This document shows, piece by piece, positions 17,843-27,384 of a stretch of 64,000 bases of DNA. The stretch spans positions 32,814 to 96,813 of the forward strand of contig JAJPKL010000007.1 in NCBI GenBank assembly GCA_021323705.1, in the 5' to 3' direction. Within the stretch, counting starts at the first letter, position 1, and each line of letters starts with the position of its first letter. The translations under genes and the position numbers were made by a program. The notes under the pieces are model-generated. The model ran no database searches, was not told the origin of the DNA, and worked only from the letters and a program-made list of their open reading frames with translations. This stretch comes from Nitrososphaerota archaeon (GTDB lineage: Archaea; Thermoproteota; Nitrososphaeria; Nitrososphaerales; Nitrosopumilaceae).

Positions 17843-18615
17843 AAAATATGCTAAACAAACTAGTAGAAAATTCACAGCGAGCAATCAACGACGGAATTTA
17901 TGAGATAGAAAATAAGCTTCCAAGATCTGACAAAAATATCATTGAAGAGATAAGAAAAAATCCTCATGCATCACTTATCACGGAAGTAAAGTTTTCATCT
18001 CCTTCGCTTGGCAATATACGACAGATTTCAGATCCTACATTAATTGCAAAGTCAATGATTGATGGTGGAACCATGGGATTATCAGTCTTAACACAGCCAT
18101 ACCTTTTCAATGGTTCACCCAAGTATTTTGCAGAGATTAGAAAACAGGTCAGAATTCCCATGCTCATGAAAGATATAGTTATAGACAAGATACAGATAGA
18201 TGCAGGAGAGAAGATAGGCGCAGATATTGTTCTTTTGATACAATCAGTCTTTGACAACAACCTTGCAAAAGAAGTCGACGAATTCATAGACTATGCTCAC
18301 AAAAAAGGTCTTCTTGTACTAATAGAATCACATACAAAAAAGGAATTTCTGGATTCTATCAAGACAGATGCAGATTTGCTTGGCATAAACAACCGCAACC
18401 TTGACACTCTTGAGATAGATCTGAAGGCAACGCAGACAATTTTAAAGGACTATGAAAAGGACGGCAGAATTATAGTCTCGGAAAGTGGCATAGAAACAGC
18501 CAACGATATCAAGTTCCTAAGACAATGTGGTGCCGATGCCTTCCTTGTGGGTAGCAGTATTATGAAGAGTAAAGATATCAAGGGATTAGTTTCAAGCTTG
18601 GTGTTAGCAATATGA
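17839..18615 (+). CDS. trpC: Indole-3-glycerol phosphate synthase
   Basis: A 258-residue TIM-barrel enzyme closing the indole ring. Strand 1 shows [14 protein letters not shown] with the catalytic Lys and the SPS motif; [21 protein letters not shown] and [12 protein letters not shown] follow in family order. The TTG start overlaps the trpD stop (TTGA); an ATG three codons later is an alternative. The substrate comes from phosphoribosyl-anthranilate isomerase (TrpF), whose gene is missing from this operon. Confidence 0.95.
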   Translation: MKNMLNKLVENSQRAINDGIYEIENKLPRSDKNIIEEIRKNPHASLITEVKFSSPSLGNIRQISDPTLIAKSMIDGGTMGLSVLTQPYLFNGSPKYFAEIRKQVRIPMLMKDIVIDKIQIDAGEKIGADIVLLIQSVFDNNLAKEVDEFIDYAHKKGLLVLIESHTKKEFLDSIKTDADLLGINNRNLDTLEIDLKATQTILKDYEKDGRIIVSESGIETANDIKFLRQCGADAFLVGSSIMKSKDIKGLVSSLVLAI

Positions 18616-19814
18616 AATTAGCATATCCTAAAAACGGTAAATTTGGAGAGTTTGGAGGCCGATTCATACCTGAAACATTGGTGCCTGCCGTAGAAGAGCT
18701 GGAAGAAGCATATCTGAGATTCAAAGATGACAAGAACTTCAAAAAAGAATTGGATTACTATTTGAGAGAATATGCTGGAAGGCCCACCCCGCTTTACTAT
18801 GCTAAGAATCTGACCGAGTTTGTTGGTGGAGCCAGAATATACCTAAAGAGAGAAGATCTGTTGCACGGCGGAGCTCACAAGATCAACAACACTCTAGGGC
18901 AAGGTTTGTTGGCAAAGAGGATGAACAAAAAAAGGATAATTGCAGAAACAGGAGCAGGGCAGCACGGTGTAGCAACTGCGATGGCATGTGCTGCGCTTGG
19001 ATTACAGTCTGAGGTATACATGGGATACAAGGACACTGAAAGACAGAGGCTTAATGTTTTTAGAATGAAGCTTCTTGGGTCCAAGGTTCATCCTGTAAAA
19101 GAAGGAACACAGACTCTCAAAGATGCAATAAATGAAGCAATTAGAGACTGGATAACAAATGTGAATACAACTTACTATCTTTTAGGTTCTGCAGTAGGTC
19201 CGCATCCATATCCTGTAATGGTCAGAGACTTTCAATCAGTAATAGGAAAGGAGATTTTAGCACAAACGAAAGAGCTGCAAAACAAGTCACCAGATTCAGT
19301 AGTAGCATGTGTAGGCGGTGGGTCAAACGCAATAGGTACCTTTTATCCACTTGTTGATGAAGATACTGAAATGTTTGGAGTCGAAGCTGGCGGCAAAGGG
19401 ATTAAGACAATGCATCATTCTGCAACATTGTCGTCTGGTTCAAAAGGGATTCTGCACGGAATGTTCACATATCTTTTGCAGGATAAACATGGACAGATAA
19501 AGGACACGCATAGTATAGCAGCAGGTCTTGATTATCCAGGAGTGGGACCAGAACACTCCTATCTTAAGGATTCAAAAAGAGTAAAGTATGACACCGTAAG
19601 CGATGACGATGCAGTAAATGCGTTCTTGATACTTTCAAAGCATGAAGGGATAATTCCTGCCCTAGAGTCATCACATGCAGTTGCGTATGCGATAAAATTG
19701 GCAAAAAAGATGTCAAAGAGCAAGACCATAGTAATCACTTTGTCAGGTCGTGGAGACAAGGACGTTGAGGTAGTAGAGAGATATTTGAGCGAAAATGTCA
19801 AGAATTCAAGATAA
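18612..19814 (+). CDS. trpB: Tryptophan synthase beta chain
   Basis: A 400-residue PLP enzyme joining indole to serine. The PLP lysine lies in [15 protein letters not shown] near residue 87, the phosphate loop is GGGSNAIG, and the N-terminus [15 protein letters not shown] is the TrpB1 type that partners with TrpA. It overlaps trpC by 4 nt and trpA by 20 nt, consistent with the two subunits being made together. Confidence 0.96.
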   Translation: MKLAYPKNGKFGEFGGRFIPETLVPAVEELEEAYLRFKDDKNFKKELDYYLREYAGRPTPLYYAKNLTEFVGGARIYLKREDLLHGGAHKINNTLGQGLLAKRMNKKRIIAETGAGQHGVATAMACAALGLQSEVYMGYKDTERQRLNVFRMKLLGSKVHPVKEGTQTLKDAINEAIRDWITNVNTTYYLLGSAVGPHPYPVMVRDFQSVIGKEILAQTKELQNKSPDSVVACVGGGSNAIGTFYPLVDEDTEMFGVEAGGKGIKTMHHSATLSSGSKGILHGMFTYLLQDKHGQIKDTHSIAAGLDYPGVGPEHSYLKDSKRVKYDTVSDDDAVNAFLILSKHEGIIPALESSHAVAYAIKLAKKMSKSKTIVITLSGRGDKDVEVVERYLSENVKNSR

Positions 19815-20604
19815 ATTTTTAGAACTAAAATCCAAGAACCAAAAGGCGTTCATAGCCTACGCCATGGCAGGATATCCTAACGACAAAGAAACAATTTCCA
19901 TAATACGCAGCCTAGTAAATGGGGGAGCAGATATTGTTGAAATCGGCCTGCCTTTTTCCGATCCACTGGCAGACGGCCCTGTCATACAAAACGCAAGCTT
20001 TCAAGCACTACAAAAGGGGATGAACTTGTATAGATTCCTAAAGATAGTAAAAAAGATTCGAAGTGGGACAGACATACCACTGGTCCTTATGACATATGCA
20101 AATCTTGTGTACAGCCAAGGCTATGACAAATTCATCTCAGCCATAAAAAAGGCAGGAATTGACGGAGTTATCCTTCCAGACATGGCAATCGAAGAGGCAG
20201 AAGAGTACCTGAAAATCATACATAAGAACAAAATGGATGCAATCTTTCTCATATCACCTAACACTTCTCAAGAGAGAATAAAGAGAATTGCCAAGGCATC
20301 ATCTGGATTTGTGTACTTGGTATCTACATATGGCACAACGGGCGGGACTCAACAGCAGTTTCAACGATACACACTTGATGCGGTGAAAAACGCAAAGAAA
20401 ATACTTGGCGACAAGTTACCTCTGGGAGTAGGTTTTGGGGTCAACAACCCCGAGCAGGCAAGATCCATTTTGAAAACAGGGGCAGATGCAATAATTGTAG
20501 CAAGCGCAATTTTACGGTTGATTGCCAATACGCCCAAAGCAAAAGTACACTCTAAAATTGTCTCTTTTGTAAAAAATCTGAAAAAGACAACGATCTCAGA
20601 ATAA
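19795..20604 (+). CDS. trpA: Tryptophan synthase alpha chain
   Basis: A 269-residue TIM-barrel enzyme splitting indole-3-glycerol phosphate into indole and glyceraldehyde 3-phosphate. The catalytic Glu and Asp are in [20 protein letters not shown], the flexible loop [11 protein letters not shown] lies mid-chain and [12 protein letters not shown] binds phosphate. It is the last gene of the trp operon; pyrG follows 31 nt later. Confidence 0.95.
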   Translation: MSRIQDKFLELKSKNQKAFIAYAMAGYPNDKETISIIRSLVNGGADIVEIGLPFSDPLADGPVIQNASFQALQKGMNLYRFLKIVKKIRSGTDIPLVLMTYANLVYSQGYDKFISAIKKAGIDGVILPDMAIEEAEEYLKIIHKNKMDAIFLISPNTSQERIKRIAKASSGFVYLVSTYGTTGGTQQQFQRYTLDAVKNAKKILGDKLPLGVGFGVNNPEQARSILKTGADAIIVASAILRLIANTPKAKVHSKIVSFVKNLKKTTISE

Positions 20605-20635
20605 GAAATAAAAATAGCATAAATCCATCATAGAT

Positions 20636-22243
20636 ATGCAGACAGAGACAAAATACATTTTTGTAACAGGCGGAGTCATGTCCGGTCTTGGAAAAGGCGT
20701 TGTTTCATCTTCTATAGCAAAACTACTTCAACTTTCAAATCAAAAGGTTTCCTGCGTTAAGATCGATCCATATCTGAATTACGATGCAGGAACCATGAAT
20801 CCAATAGCTCATGGCGAGGTGTTTGTTACAGACGATGGCGGAGAATGCGACATGGATATTGGTAATTATGAGCGATTTCTAAATCAAAGCATACCTAGGA
20901 CACACAACATCACTACAGCTCAGATCTATTCAAGTGTAATTGAAGCAGAGAGACGAGGAGAGTATCTTGGAGCATGTGTCCAGATAATACCTCATGTAAC
21001 AGACGCTATAAAAGACAGAATTAGAAACATTGCAAACAGTGAGAAATTAGATGTTCTCGTAGTAGAGTGCGGCGGTACTGTAGGAGACATTGAAAGTCTT
21101 CCATTTCTTGAGGCATTGAGGCAGATGAGACTAGAAGAAGGGTCAAACAATGTAATTTTTGCACACGTAACACTGGCTCCCTCTCTTGACGTAGTAGGAG
21201 AACAAAAAACAAAGCCCACTCAGCATAGCGTTCAGGAATTGAGAAGAATAGGCATTCAGCCAGATCTGATGGCTGTAAGATGTAGCAGGCCCTTGGAGAC
21301 ATCAGCGAAAAGAAAGATCTCACTATTTTCCAATGTTTCTGAAAAAGATGTATTCTCTTGCCATGATGCAGAATCCATACTCCTGGTGCCGCAGATGCTG
21401 TATGACCAAGGAATAGTTGATGTAATATTCAAAAAGTTTGGCAAGATAGGACTTGTAAATACTTCGGCCAACTGGGACAGGTGGAACGCCATAGTCAATT
21501 CGTTTTCCAATTTGAAAGACCAGGTGAGAATCGCCATGGTTGGCAAATATGTCAAGTTGGCTGACAGTTATGTTAGCGTAAACCATGCATTAAAACATGC
21601 AGGTGCAAAGATAGGCAAGAATGTCGTAATAGATTGGATTGATTCAGAAGAACTCAACGGTGACATAAACAAACTTTCACAGTATCACGGAATAATTGTG
21701 CCAGGCGGATTTGGAGAGCGGGGAGCTGAGGGCATAATCAGAACAGCAAACTATGCAAGAGAAAAAAACATACCATATCTTGGGATATGTTTCGGATTTC
21801 AACTAGCCGCAGTTGCATTTGGCCGCTATGTTTGCGGTTTGACAAATGCAAATTCTACAGAAATTAACCCTAATACAGAATATCCAGTAATTGATCTCCT
21901 ACCAGAACAAAAGTTTGTTGAAAACAAAGGTGGTTCTCTCAGACTAGGAGCAAACGAGATCAAAGTAGAAGACAACACCTTAGGATTCAAACTTTACAAA
22001 TCAAATACCATTTTCAAAAGACATAGACACAGATACGAGTTTAATCAAAAATATCTAGAACTGTTTAACACAAAAGGTCTTCTATTTTCAGGACACAGCG
22101 ACAACAAAAAGCGAATGGAGATTCTTGAGATACCAGACCACAAATTCTATCTCGGAGTGCAGTTCCATCCAGAATTTAGCAGCAGGCCTGGATATCCAGA
22201 AGAGTCCTTTGAGGCTTTCATACAAGCAGCTTCTACTGCTTAA
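20636..22243 (+). CDS. pyrG: CTP synthase
   Basis: A 535-residue two-domain enzyme aminating UTP to CTP. The N-terminal synthase domain starts [21 protein letters not shown] (P-loop) with [15 protein letters not shown]; the C-terminal glutaminase has the nucleophile in GICFGFQLA near residue 386 and the His/Glu in GVQFHPEF. Length is standard. It may have its own promoter after trpA. The stop codon abuts the convergent NAD-kinase-like gene with no spacer. Confidence 0.96.
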   Translation: MQTETKYIFVTGGVMSGLGKGVVSSSIAKLLQLSNQKVSCVKIDPYLNYDAGTMNPIAHGEVFVTDDGGECDMDIGNYERFLNQSIPRTHNITTAQIYSSVIEAERRGEYLGACVQIIPHVTDAIKDRIRNIANSEKLDVLVVECGGTVGDIESLPFLEALRQMRLEEGSNNVIFAHVTLAPSLDVVGEQKTKPTQHSVQELRRIGIQPDLMAVRCSRPLETSAKRKISLFSNVSEKDVFSCHDAESILLVPQMLYDQGIVDVIFKKFGKIGLVNTSANWDRWNAIVNSFSNLKDQVRIAMVGKYVKLADSYVSVNHALKHAGAKIGKNVVIDWIDSEELNGDINKLSQYHGIIVPGGFGERGAEGIIRTANYAREKNIPYLGICFGFQLAAVAFGRYVCGLTNANSTEINPNTEYPVIDLLPEQKFVENKGGSLRLGANEIKVEDNTLGFKLYKSNTIFKRHRHRYEFNQKYLELFNTKGLLFSGHSDNKKRMEILEIPDHKFYLGVQFHPEFSSRPGYPEESFEAFIQAASTA

Positions 22244-23236
22244 TTATTTAGGAACTTCATAGATTCTCTGCCTAGTGTCTCGGAGTGAGACTCTTCTTTT
22301 CACATATCCCTTATCAAGAAGATGCCTAAGAGCCAGCCTGACAGTTCGGTCAGGAAGCAAGGTCTTTGCAGCCAGTTCTTTTTGAGTAAGAGAACCTTCG
22401 TATTCTAGTGTCTTGAGCAACAACTTTGAACTTGGAGGCATGTTTAAGAGCTCGTCGGCAAGTTTTACTTTTTTAGCCATTGCAGAAACCGTAGTCGAGT
22501 CTTTCTTCATGCGTATAATATTAGCAGGCTGTGGAAATTTTGTACACTCGACAATCTTGTCAACCTTGAACCTTTCTTTTCCATCCATCACAACTTCGCA
22601 TCGCAGGCTAGATGATATGTCGTCAATCTCTATGAAACTGTCTTCTGGTACAATTAGCGGGCGTCTTGTAATGTCAAGTGAGTTTACTGATACAATGCAA
22701 AGTACTTTGGAGCCTTGATAGATCGCTGGCCCTCCTGCAGACATCGAATATGCCGACGAACCAATCGGAGTAGAGACAATCAGGCCGTCACTACTATCGT
22801 GCCAAAATTCTTCCCCGTTTACACGTAAAACGTGTTCTACCAAAGTTGCACTCTTTGAAGAAAAAATTGCGACGTCGTTTAATGCAGGATAGACACTTTT
22901 TCCGTCAATTTTTACCCCAACTCTTGTAAGATGCTCTATTGTAAAATCTCCTTTTTTTAATCTGTTGAGGTATGTCGGAAATTCTTTTAGATCAGTCAGA
23001 GCCATATATCCACTTGATTCAAATTCATTGATTCCTAAAACAGGTATAGTACTATTCATGAAACGATGAAAATACGATCTTACGCCACGGTCTCCCCCTG
23101 TGATAACTACATAGTCAACATCTTTTCCAACTGTTTTGTTAGTGAGCACAACAGATTCAATTCCATGAGTTTCAAGCGATAGCCTAACTGACTTTACAGT
23201 TTGGTCCTGATCTTGACTGTAGATGGCCACTTTCAT
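22244..23236 (-). CDS. NAD-kinase-like protein fused to winged helix
   Basis: A 330-residue protein. Residues 1-250 have the ATP-NAD kinase fold: the nucleotide motif appears as GGDRG (47-51) where the family has GGDG, NE appears as N120-D121, and the glycine-rich NAD segment GLIVSTPIGSSAYSMSAGGPA is intact. Residues about 262-325 form a winged helix (LTQKELAAKTLLPDRTVRLA, then DKGYVKRR). It may be an NAD kinase with a regulatory tail, or an NAD(P)-sensing regulator. The ATG at 23236 is preferred; a TTG eight codons earlier is possible. It follows the PfkB gene by 31 nt. Confidence 0.8.
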   Translation of the reverse strand: MKVAIYSQDQDQTVKSVRLSLETHGIESVVLTNKTVGKDVDYVVITGGDRGVRSYFHRFMNSTIPVLGINEFESSGYMALTDLKEFPTYLNRLKKGDFTIEHLTRVGVKIDGKSVYPALNDVAIFSSKSATLVEHVLRVNGEEFWHDSSDGLIVSTPIGSSAYSMSAGGPAIYQGSKVLCIVSVNSLDITRRPLIVPEDSFIEIDDISSSLRCEVVMDGKERFKVDKIVECTKFPQPANIIRMKKDSTTVSAMAKKVKLADELLNMPPSSKLLLKTLEYEGSLTQKELAAKTLLPDRTVRLALRHLLDKGYVKRRVSLRDTRQRIYEVPK

Positions 23237-23267
23237 ATCAAAGATTGAACCCTTGTACAATAAAAGC

Positions 23268-24143
23268 CTAAACTTGTGAGAACTTGACTAGATTATACAG
23301 ATAGGCTGCGTTTTGCTGTATAGTTCCTCCATTTGGGATTTTTGACAGGCCAGTAGCTTTTGTCTCAAGTGCTGCTTGTGCTGCACCAACTGCAAAACAG
23401 ATTGCCCATAGAGAATCTTTTTCCTTCAGATACGAACATGCAAACGCTGCACAAAATATGTCTCCAACACCAGTCGTGTCACCAATTTTCATGTCTGGAA
23501 TACGGAGGTAATACAATCTATCTTTGGCAAGCATTGTGATGTTTTGCTTGTCTGTATAGAGAACATGTTTTACTCCCTTCCTTTGCAAGACAAGCATGGC
23601 ATCTTTTCCCCTAAGGCCAGTAAGATAAAAGGCCTCGTCTGGATCTGTTTTTATTGCAGAAACTTTTGAGATGTCAAGCAGTGTTTTTTCAAGATAAATT
23701 TTACCAGTTGAATCAACACGACGCAGATATCCTTGCGGATCAAGCAGTAAAAAATTTGAATCTTCTCTTATCCTATCAAGAGTTTCTTCAGACACCTCAT
23801 CAAAGACAGGACTGATTATGAAACCGTCTGCATCAGAATTGCTAAACTCTATTTGATCACATTTTGTTTTCAGATACAGCTCTCGGTCAGCTCCTATAAT
23901 CTTCAATAAAAAGCGCGTGGTCGGGCTATTAGAAATTGAATCTTGTGGCAAGAACACGCCCTTATTTTCAAGGTCTCGCTTGAACTTGAAATCAGGTCCT
24001 ATCTTGGTGTAAAGATCTACGTCAAACTTCATATTCTTTGCAGTAATGCCGCAGTAGGCGGCAGGGCCCCCGGGAGTTTCAACGACTTGGCCTTCCCTTG
24101 ATATCTCATCTATTGTACAGTGTGATAGTACTGCAAGTTTCAT
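23268..24143 (-). CDS. PfkB-family sugar/nucleoside kinase
   Basis: A 291-residue ribokinase-fold kinase. The N-terminal TPGGPAAYCG segment contacts the sugar and the C-terminal GDTTGVGDIFCAAF motif (about residue 232) holds the catalytic Asp and anion hole. The substrate is not clear; archaeal members phosphorylate ribose, nucleosides or sugars. The start is the ATG at 24143; a TTG one codon upstream is less likely. It sits between a 36-residue zinc-ribbon gene and the NAD-kinase-like gene on the same strand, probably one operon. Confidence 0.85.
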   Translation of the reverse strand: MKLAVLSHCTIDEISREGQVVETPGGPAAYCGITAKNMKFDVDLYTKIGPDFKFKRDLENKGVFLPQDSISNSPTTRFLLKIIGADRELYLKTKCDQIEFSNSDADGFIISPVFDEVSEETLDRIREDSNFLLLDPQGYLRRVDSTGKIYLEKTLLDISKVSAIKTDPDEAFYLTGLRGKDAMLVLQRKGVKHVLYTDKQNITMLAKDRLYYLRIPDMKIGDTTGVGDIFCAAFACSYLKEKDSLWAICFAVGAAQAALETKATGLSKIPNGGTIQQNAAYLYNLVKFSQV

Positions 24144-24168
24144 CAATCATACGCTGATGCCTTTCCAT

Positions 24169-24279
24169 TTAGGCCTTTTTCTGGTTCTGTTTTTGGAGAC
24201 AGGAAAGGCAAATAATCTGGCGTTTTTCTACTACGACCTCGACGTTAGAACTCAGACAGACGTGGCACAGGCCCCGCAT
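24169..24279 (-). CDS. 36-residue mini zinc-ribbon protein
   Basis: A small ORF beginning MRGLCHVCLS and containing IICLSCLQKQ: two C-x2-C knuckles about 16 residues apart, the pattern of a zinc ribbon. A minus-strand TATA box TTTAAG (24303-24309) is centred 27 nt before the ATG, exactly the leaderless spacing seen for neighbouring genes. The stop lies 25 nt before the PfkB start, so it would be the first gene of that operon. It is too short for routine gene calling; function unknown. Confidence 0.5.
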   Translation of the reverse strand: MRGLCHVCLSSNVEVVVEKRQIICLSCLQKQNQKKA

Positions 24280-24385
24280 GCATGTTCTAATTTTAGATGC
24301 ATCTTAAATCTCTTAATGAGTGTCAAATTTGTTACAATAGCGGCAAGTCAAATGCGTTTATTTAGAGGCACATTACAGATACCAT

Positions 24386-24673
24386 ATGCCATTAAAGCGT
24401 GCTAGCAGAGGTAGGAAAAAGGGAGGCAAGGGATCGTCCGATCGTATCCAGTGTACCAACTGCGGAGCAACAGTACCTCGTGACAAGGCAAAAAAAGTAA
24501 CCTCAAGGCTGAATTTGGTAGAGCACAGCTTGGCCAAAGAGCTCAGGGCTCAGGGAGCATATATTGCAGCACCTACTGTTTTAAAGTATTATTGCATATC
24601 ATGTGCAATTCACTTTGGCATACTAAAGATAAGATCAGCTGACTCTAGACGTCAGACTGGAAGACTGCGCTAG
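24386..24673 (+). CDS. rps26e: Ribosomal protein S26e
   Basis: A 95-residue small-subunit ribosomal protein found in eukaryotes and some archaea. The zinc-binding pairs are Cys23/Cys26 (QCTNCGATVPRDKA) and Cys70/Cys73 (YYCISCAIHFG), with basic N- and C-terminal tails. TATA box GTTTATTTAG lies about 26 nt upstream of the ATG, giving a nearly leaderless mRNA. It overlaps the 3' end of the convergent phospholipid synthase gene by 4 nt. Confidence 0.93.
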   Translation: MPLKRASRGRKKGGKGSSDRIQCTNCGATVPRDKAKKVTSRLNLVEHSLAKELRAQGAYIAAPTVLKYYCISCAIHFGILKIRSADSRRQTGRLR

Positions 24674-25311
24674 TCGTTTATCTTTTTTGCAGTGGCAATT
24701 ATTCTTTGAATCAATGTTATACCTGCAATTATTATTACTATTACCACAGCATATTTGAGAAAGAGTTCACCAGCCATACCAACTATTGCTATGACTAGTA
24801 ATCTCTCAGCTCGTTCACCTATTCCAATCCCTTGTAGCTGTACATCCAATGATTCTGCTCTTGCTCGAGTATAACTTACAAGTAAAGACAGAGTTATTGC
24901 CAATAAAACGAGATATCCTTCAGAATAATTTCCAATCAATATGCCTAAAAATATTGCAACTTCTGCAATCTTGTCAAAGACAGAGTCAAGAAATGCACCT
25001 TTCTTCGATGTCTTGCCAGTAACTCTGGCTACTTGACCATCCACTATATCGAAGAATCCAGAAACCAGTAACAGAACGCCCCCAATTACAAAAGAATACT
25101 GTAGATGTATGCCGTAAACTATTGCAGACGCAAAAGCAAACCCAAGTCCAACAGCTGTCCAGAAATTTGCAGAAAGACCGGTATACGCAAATGCTTTTCC
25201 AATGTTCTGCAGAGTTGGTTTTAACCTCTCTCGGAAATTGTTGAGCATCTTTACTCTCAATCGTTCTTTGAGATTAAAGCGTTTATGCCTCAAGAGACCA
25301 AAAATGCTCAA
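24670..25311 (-). CDS. CDP-alcohol phosphatidyltransferase (archaeal lipid head group)
   Basis: A 213-residue membrane enzyme. The signature D-x2-D-G-x2-A-R-x8-G-x3-D-x3-D is present (DIVDGQVARVTG ... KKGAFLDSVFD). About six hydrophobic helices follow the amphipathic N-terminus. The family swaps CMP from a CDP-activated lipid for an alcohol. Because an inositol-1-phosphate synthase is encoded at 58428-59495, archaetidylinositol-phosphate synthesis is the most likely reaction; this is inference. The start region is shared with the divergent gene at 25336. Confidence 0.88.
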   Translation of the reverse strand: MSIFGLLRHKRFNLKERLRVKMLNNFRERLKPTLQNIGKAFAYTGLSANFWTAVGLGFAFASAIVYGIHLQYSFVIGGVLLLVSGFFDIVDGQVARVTGKTSKKGAFLDSVFDKIAEVAIFLGILIGNYSEGYLVLLAITLSLLVSYTRARAESLDVQLQGIGIGERAERLLVIAIVGMAGELFLKYAVVIVIIIAGITLIQRIIATAKKIND

Positions 25312-25335
25312 ATAATATGAGATAATAGGGCTCTT

Positions 25336-25545
25336 GTGGGCATCATAGCAAAGGGTGCAAAATGCAATGTCGTTGGTTGTGATAAGGACGGCGTTCGTTC
25401 TTTGACTACCTCAAAAGTAGAAGGCACTGGCTTGAGTATTTCTGGTGGAAAAAAAACAGTATTGTGTAAAGAACACTATAAGGAATGGAAAAAAGCCACA
25501 AAAGAAGAACGCGATGTTGAAAGAGCTAGATACGACAGATTCTAG
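25336..25545 (+). CDS. Small Cys/His zinc-binding protein
   Basis: A 69-residue basic protein with C-x4-C (AKCNVVGCDK) in the N-terminal third and VLCKEHYKEW near residue 45, a C-x4-C ... C-x2-H zinc set like the proteins at 14538 and 29576. The tail is a charged helix (KKATKEERDVERARYDRF). The start is GTG; the TATA-like CAAATAATATG about 20-25 nt upstream overlaps the start of the divergent lipid gene. Probably a nucleic-acid- or protein-binding microprotein; function unknown. Confidence 0.7.
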   Translation: MGIIAKGAKCNVVGCDKDGVRSLTTSKVEGTGLSISGGKKTVLCKEHYKEWKKATKEERDVERARYDRF

Positions 25546-25621
25546 CCGTTTCTCATATTTTCTATTATCTATATGGTAAAAACGAGAGCCTTTATAATGC
25601 CCTAATTTGTCAGACAAACCG

Positions 25622-26197
25622 ATGAAGTCAACACCAATGGGCGCACTATTTGGCGTTTTGGCTCTAGTCGCTATTCTTGCAATAGCTCAACCAGCTTTTG
25701 CAGCAAATGTACCCGTAACTATCAGTAAGGGCGCAAGTGCTACAAATGGAAAATGTTCTGACACAAACTGCTTCAATCCAGAAAAAGTCCAAGTCAGTGT
25801 AGGAGATACTGTCACATGGACAAATGCAGATACTGTTCCACATACTGCAACATATTATGATGGAAACATGTCAGACAACTCAGTAGGCACTATCTGGGAC
25901 AGCAGCATGATCAAAGCTGGTGGAACATACACATCACCTGCATTTACAAAAGCAGGAGATTACCCATACTTCTGCCAAGTTCATCCATGGATGACGGGAG
26001 AGGTAGATGTTGAAGCGGCAGGGGCAACTAACCAACCAAATGGAAGCACCAACATGACTGGAATGAATAACATGACTGGTAACACAGGTAACCAGGCAGT
26101 TCCAGAATTTGGTCCAGTGGCGTCACTAGTTCTTGTATTTGCAATCGTTAGTGTCGTCATATTCACCGCAAAGACTAGAGGACTTCCAAAACTCTAG
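25622..26197 (+). CDS. Membrane-anchored blue-copper (cupredoxin) protein
   Basis: A 191-residue plastocyanin-like electron carrier. A signal peptide covers about residues 1-27 (cleavage FAANVP). The copper ligands are His74 (VPHTAT) and Cys118-x2-His121-x2-Met124 (CQVHPWM). A C-terminal helix (SLVLVFAIVSVVIFTAK) preceded by PEFG anchors it outside the cell, joined by an Asn/Thr/Gly/Met-rich linker. Two further cysteines near 45 and 50 could pair. The ATG at 25622 fits the TATA box TTTATAA (25591) better than a TTG five codons upstream. Such proteins replace cytochromes c in ammonia-oxidising archaea. Confidence 0.93.
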   Translation: MKSTPMGALFGVLALVAILAIAQPAFAANVPVTISKGASATNGKCSDTNCFNPEKVQVSVGDTVTWTNADTVPHTATYYDGNMSDNSVGTIWDSSMIKAGGTYTSPAFTKAGDYPYFCQVHPWMTGEVDVEAAGATNQPNGSTNMTGMNNMTGNTGNQAVPEFGPVASLVLVFAIVSVVIFTAKTRGLPKL

Positions 26198-26225
26198 ATC
26201 TCCTATTTTTCATTTTTAGTTTTTG

Positions 26226-27299
26226 TTACTTTGAATTTCTTTTGTTGTTGAAATATGCGCTTGATAAATCGTTATAGTACTTGTCCAATTTTTTGTACAA
26301 GCGTTTTGGTTTCCTAGGCTTTTCAGTGCTTAATGCATATAGACACAGCACAGGAAATGCAATTGTTGCGTCAGTATACACCATTATAACATCTTCATGT
26401 GAGTCTTTTACTTTACCCCAGCTTTTTCCTTCTTGCAATGTGGCTCCAGAAAGTCCTCCTGTATCAGGCCTAGCATCGGTTATCTGTATTATGTAATTTT
26501 GTCCACCGTGTCCAAGTCCAAGTATCTGGTCCAAGAGAGGTCCTGTCTGTTGTGCAGTGTTCTTTGGTACCCCCCCTCCAATCTCCACTATGCCAGACTT
26601 TTTTGAGTTGTACACTATGGCTGCCTGTTCAATGATCTCCCGCACAAAATCCAAATTGTATATCTTATTTGCAAGTCGTAGTGGGGCAAGGTCTAGTGCA
26701 AGAGATGAATCCTTCAGTGTGGAAATGTATACTGGAACATCGTAATCGTACGCAGTAACTACAAAGCTTCTTTCAGGATGTTTAGAGTGTTCCTTGGAAT
26801 ATTTCCCCATGGCATTGCAAAATTCTGCAGTTGTAAATGGCCTGTCAGCAAGGTTATTTGTAAACATCTTTTGGACAATCTTGTCTTCGGCCTTGAGCGT
26901 TTCTTCTCCCTTAATGTATACATCCCTTATTCTAACAATGTCCTTTTCGTACAATATCATGTCGTCTACCTCAAAGTGGCCTTGCTTTACAGGCAGATTC
27001 CATGCAAAATGATCTTCATGGTATACGTTTGCACCAGTTGAGATTATCCAGTCAACAAATCCTCGTTCTATGAGCGCTTTGAAAAGACCGCCAAAACCCA
27101 CAGGCGTCATGGCACCAGATACGGTGAGACAAATGGTAGCATCATCTTCAATCATTTTGCGGTAGAGTTTGGCCGCTTCACCCAGTTGCCGTGCATTGTA
27201 TCCCGTGCTTGAATAGATCTCTACTAGATCATCAACACCCATGTTGGGTTTAATTTTCAAATGAGGAATGTCTTTTCCGTGAAAACTATGAGGATCCAC
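26226..27299 (-). CDS. Deoxyhypusine synthase-like protein (paralogue 1)
   Basis: A 357-residue member of the deoxyhypusine synthase superfamily. It has the NAD-binding segments STGANVYHEDH and TDARPDTGGLSGATL and keeps a lysine in IGGGVPKN (about residue 243), the position of the imine-forming lysine. The sequence around it (QQTGPLLDQIL in place of HH-type residues) differs clearly from the second copy at 59582, so substrate probably differs; homospermidine- or agmatine-type aminobutyl transfer is possible. The GTG start lies about 26 nt after TATTTATTTAA on the minus strand. Confidence 0.85.
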   Translation of the reverse strand: MDPHSFHGKDIPHLKIKPNMGVDDLVEIYSSTGYNARQLGEAAKLYRKMIEDDATICLTVSGAMTPVGFGGLFKALIERGFVDWIISTGANVYHEDHFAWNLPVKQGHFEVDDMILYEKDIVRIRDVYIKGEETLKAEDKIVQKMFTNNLADRPFTTAEFCNAMGKYSKEHSKHPERSFVVTAYDYDVPVYISTLKDSSLALDLAPLRLANKIYNLDFVREIIEQAAIVYNSKKSGIVEIGGGVPKNTAQQTGPLLDQILGLGHGGQNYIIQITDARPDTGGLSGATLQEGKSWGKVKDSHEDVIMVYTDATIAFPVLCLYALSTEKPRKPKRLYKKLDKYYNDLSSAYFNNKRNSK

Positions 27300-27384
27300 G
27301 AAGGGGAATCTAATTCTGGGTTAAATAAATACTTGCCAGCACAGTTTCAACATAAGTTTTTCCAAAACACAATTTGTAAAATTC

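Noticed and set aside
24157..24405. 82-codon plus-strand frame before S26e
   Set aside because: It is antisense to the better supported mini zinc-ribbon ORF and runs through the S26e promoter.
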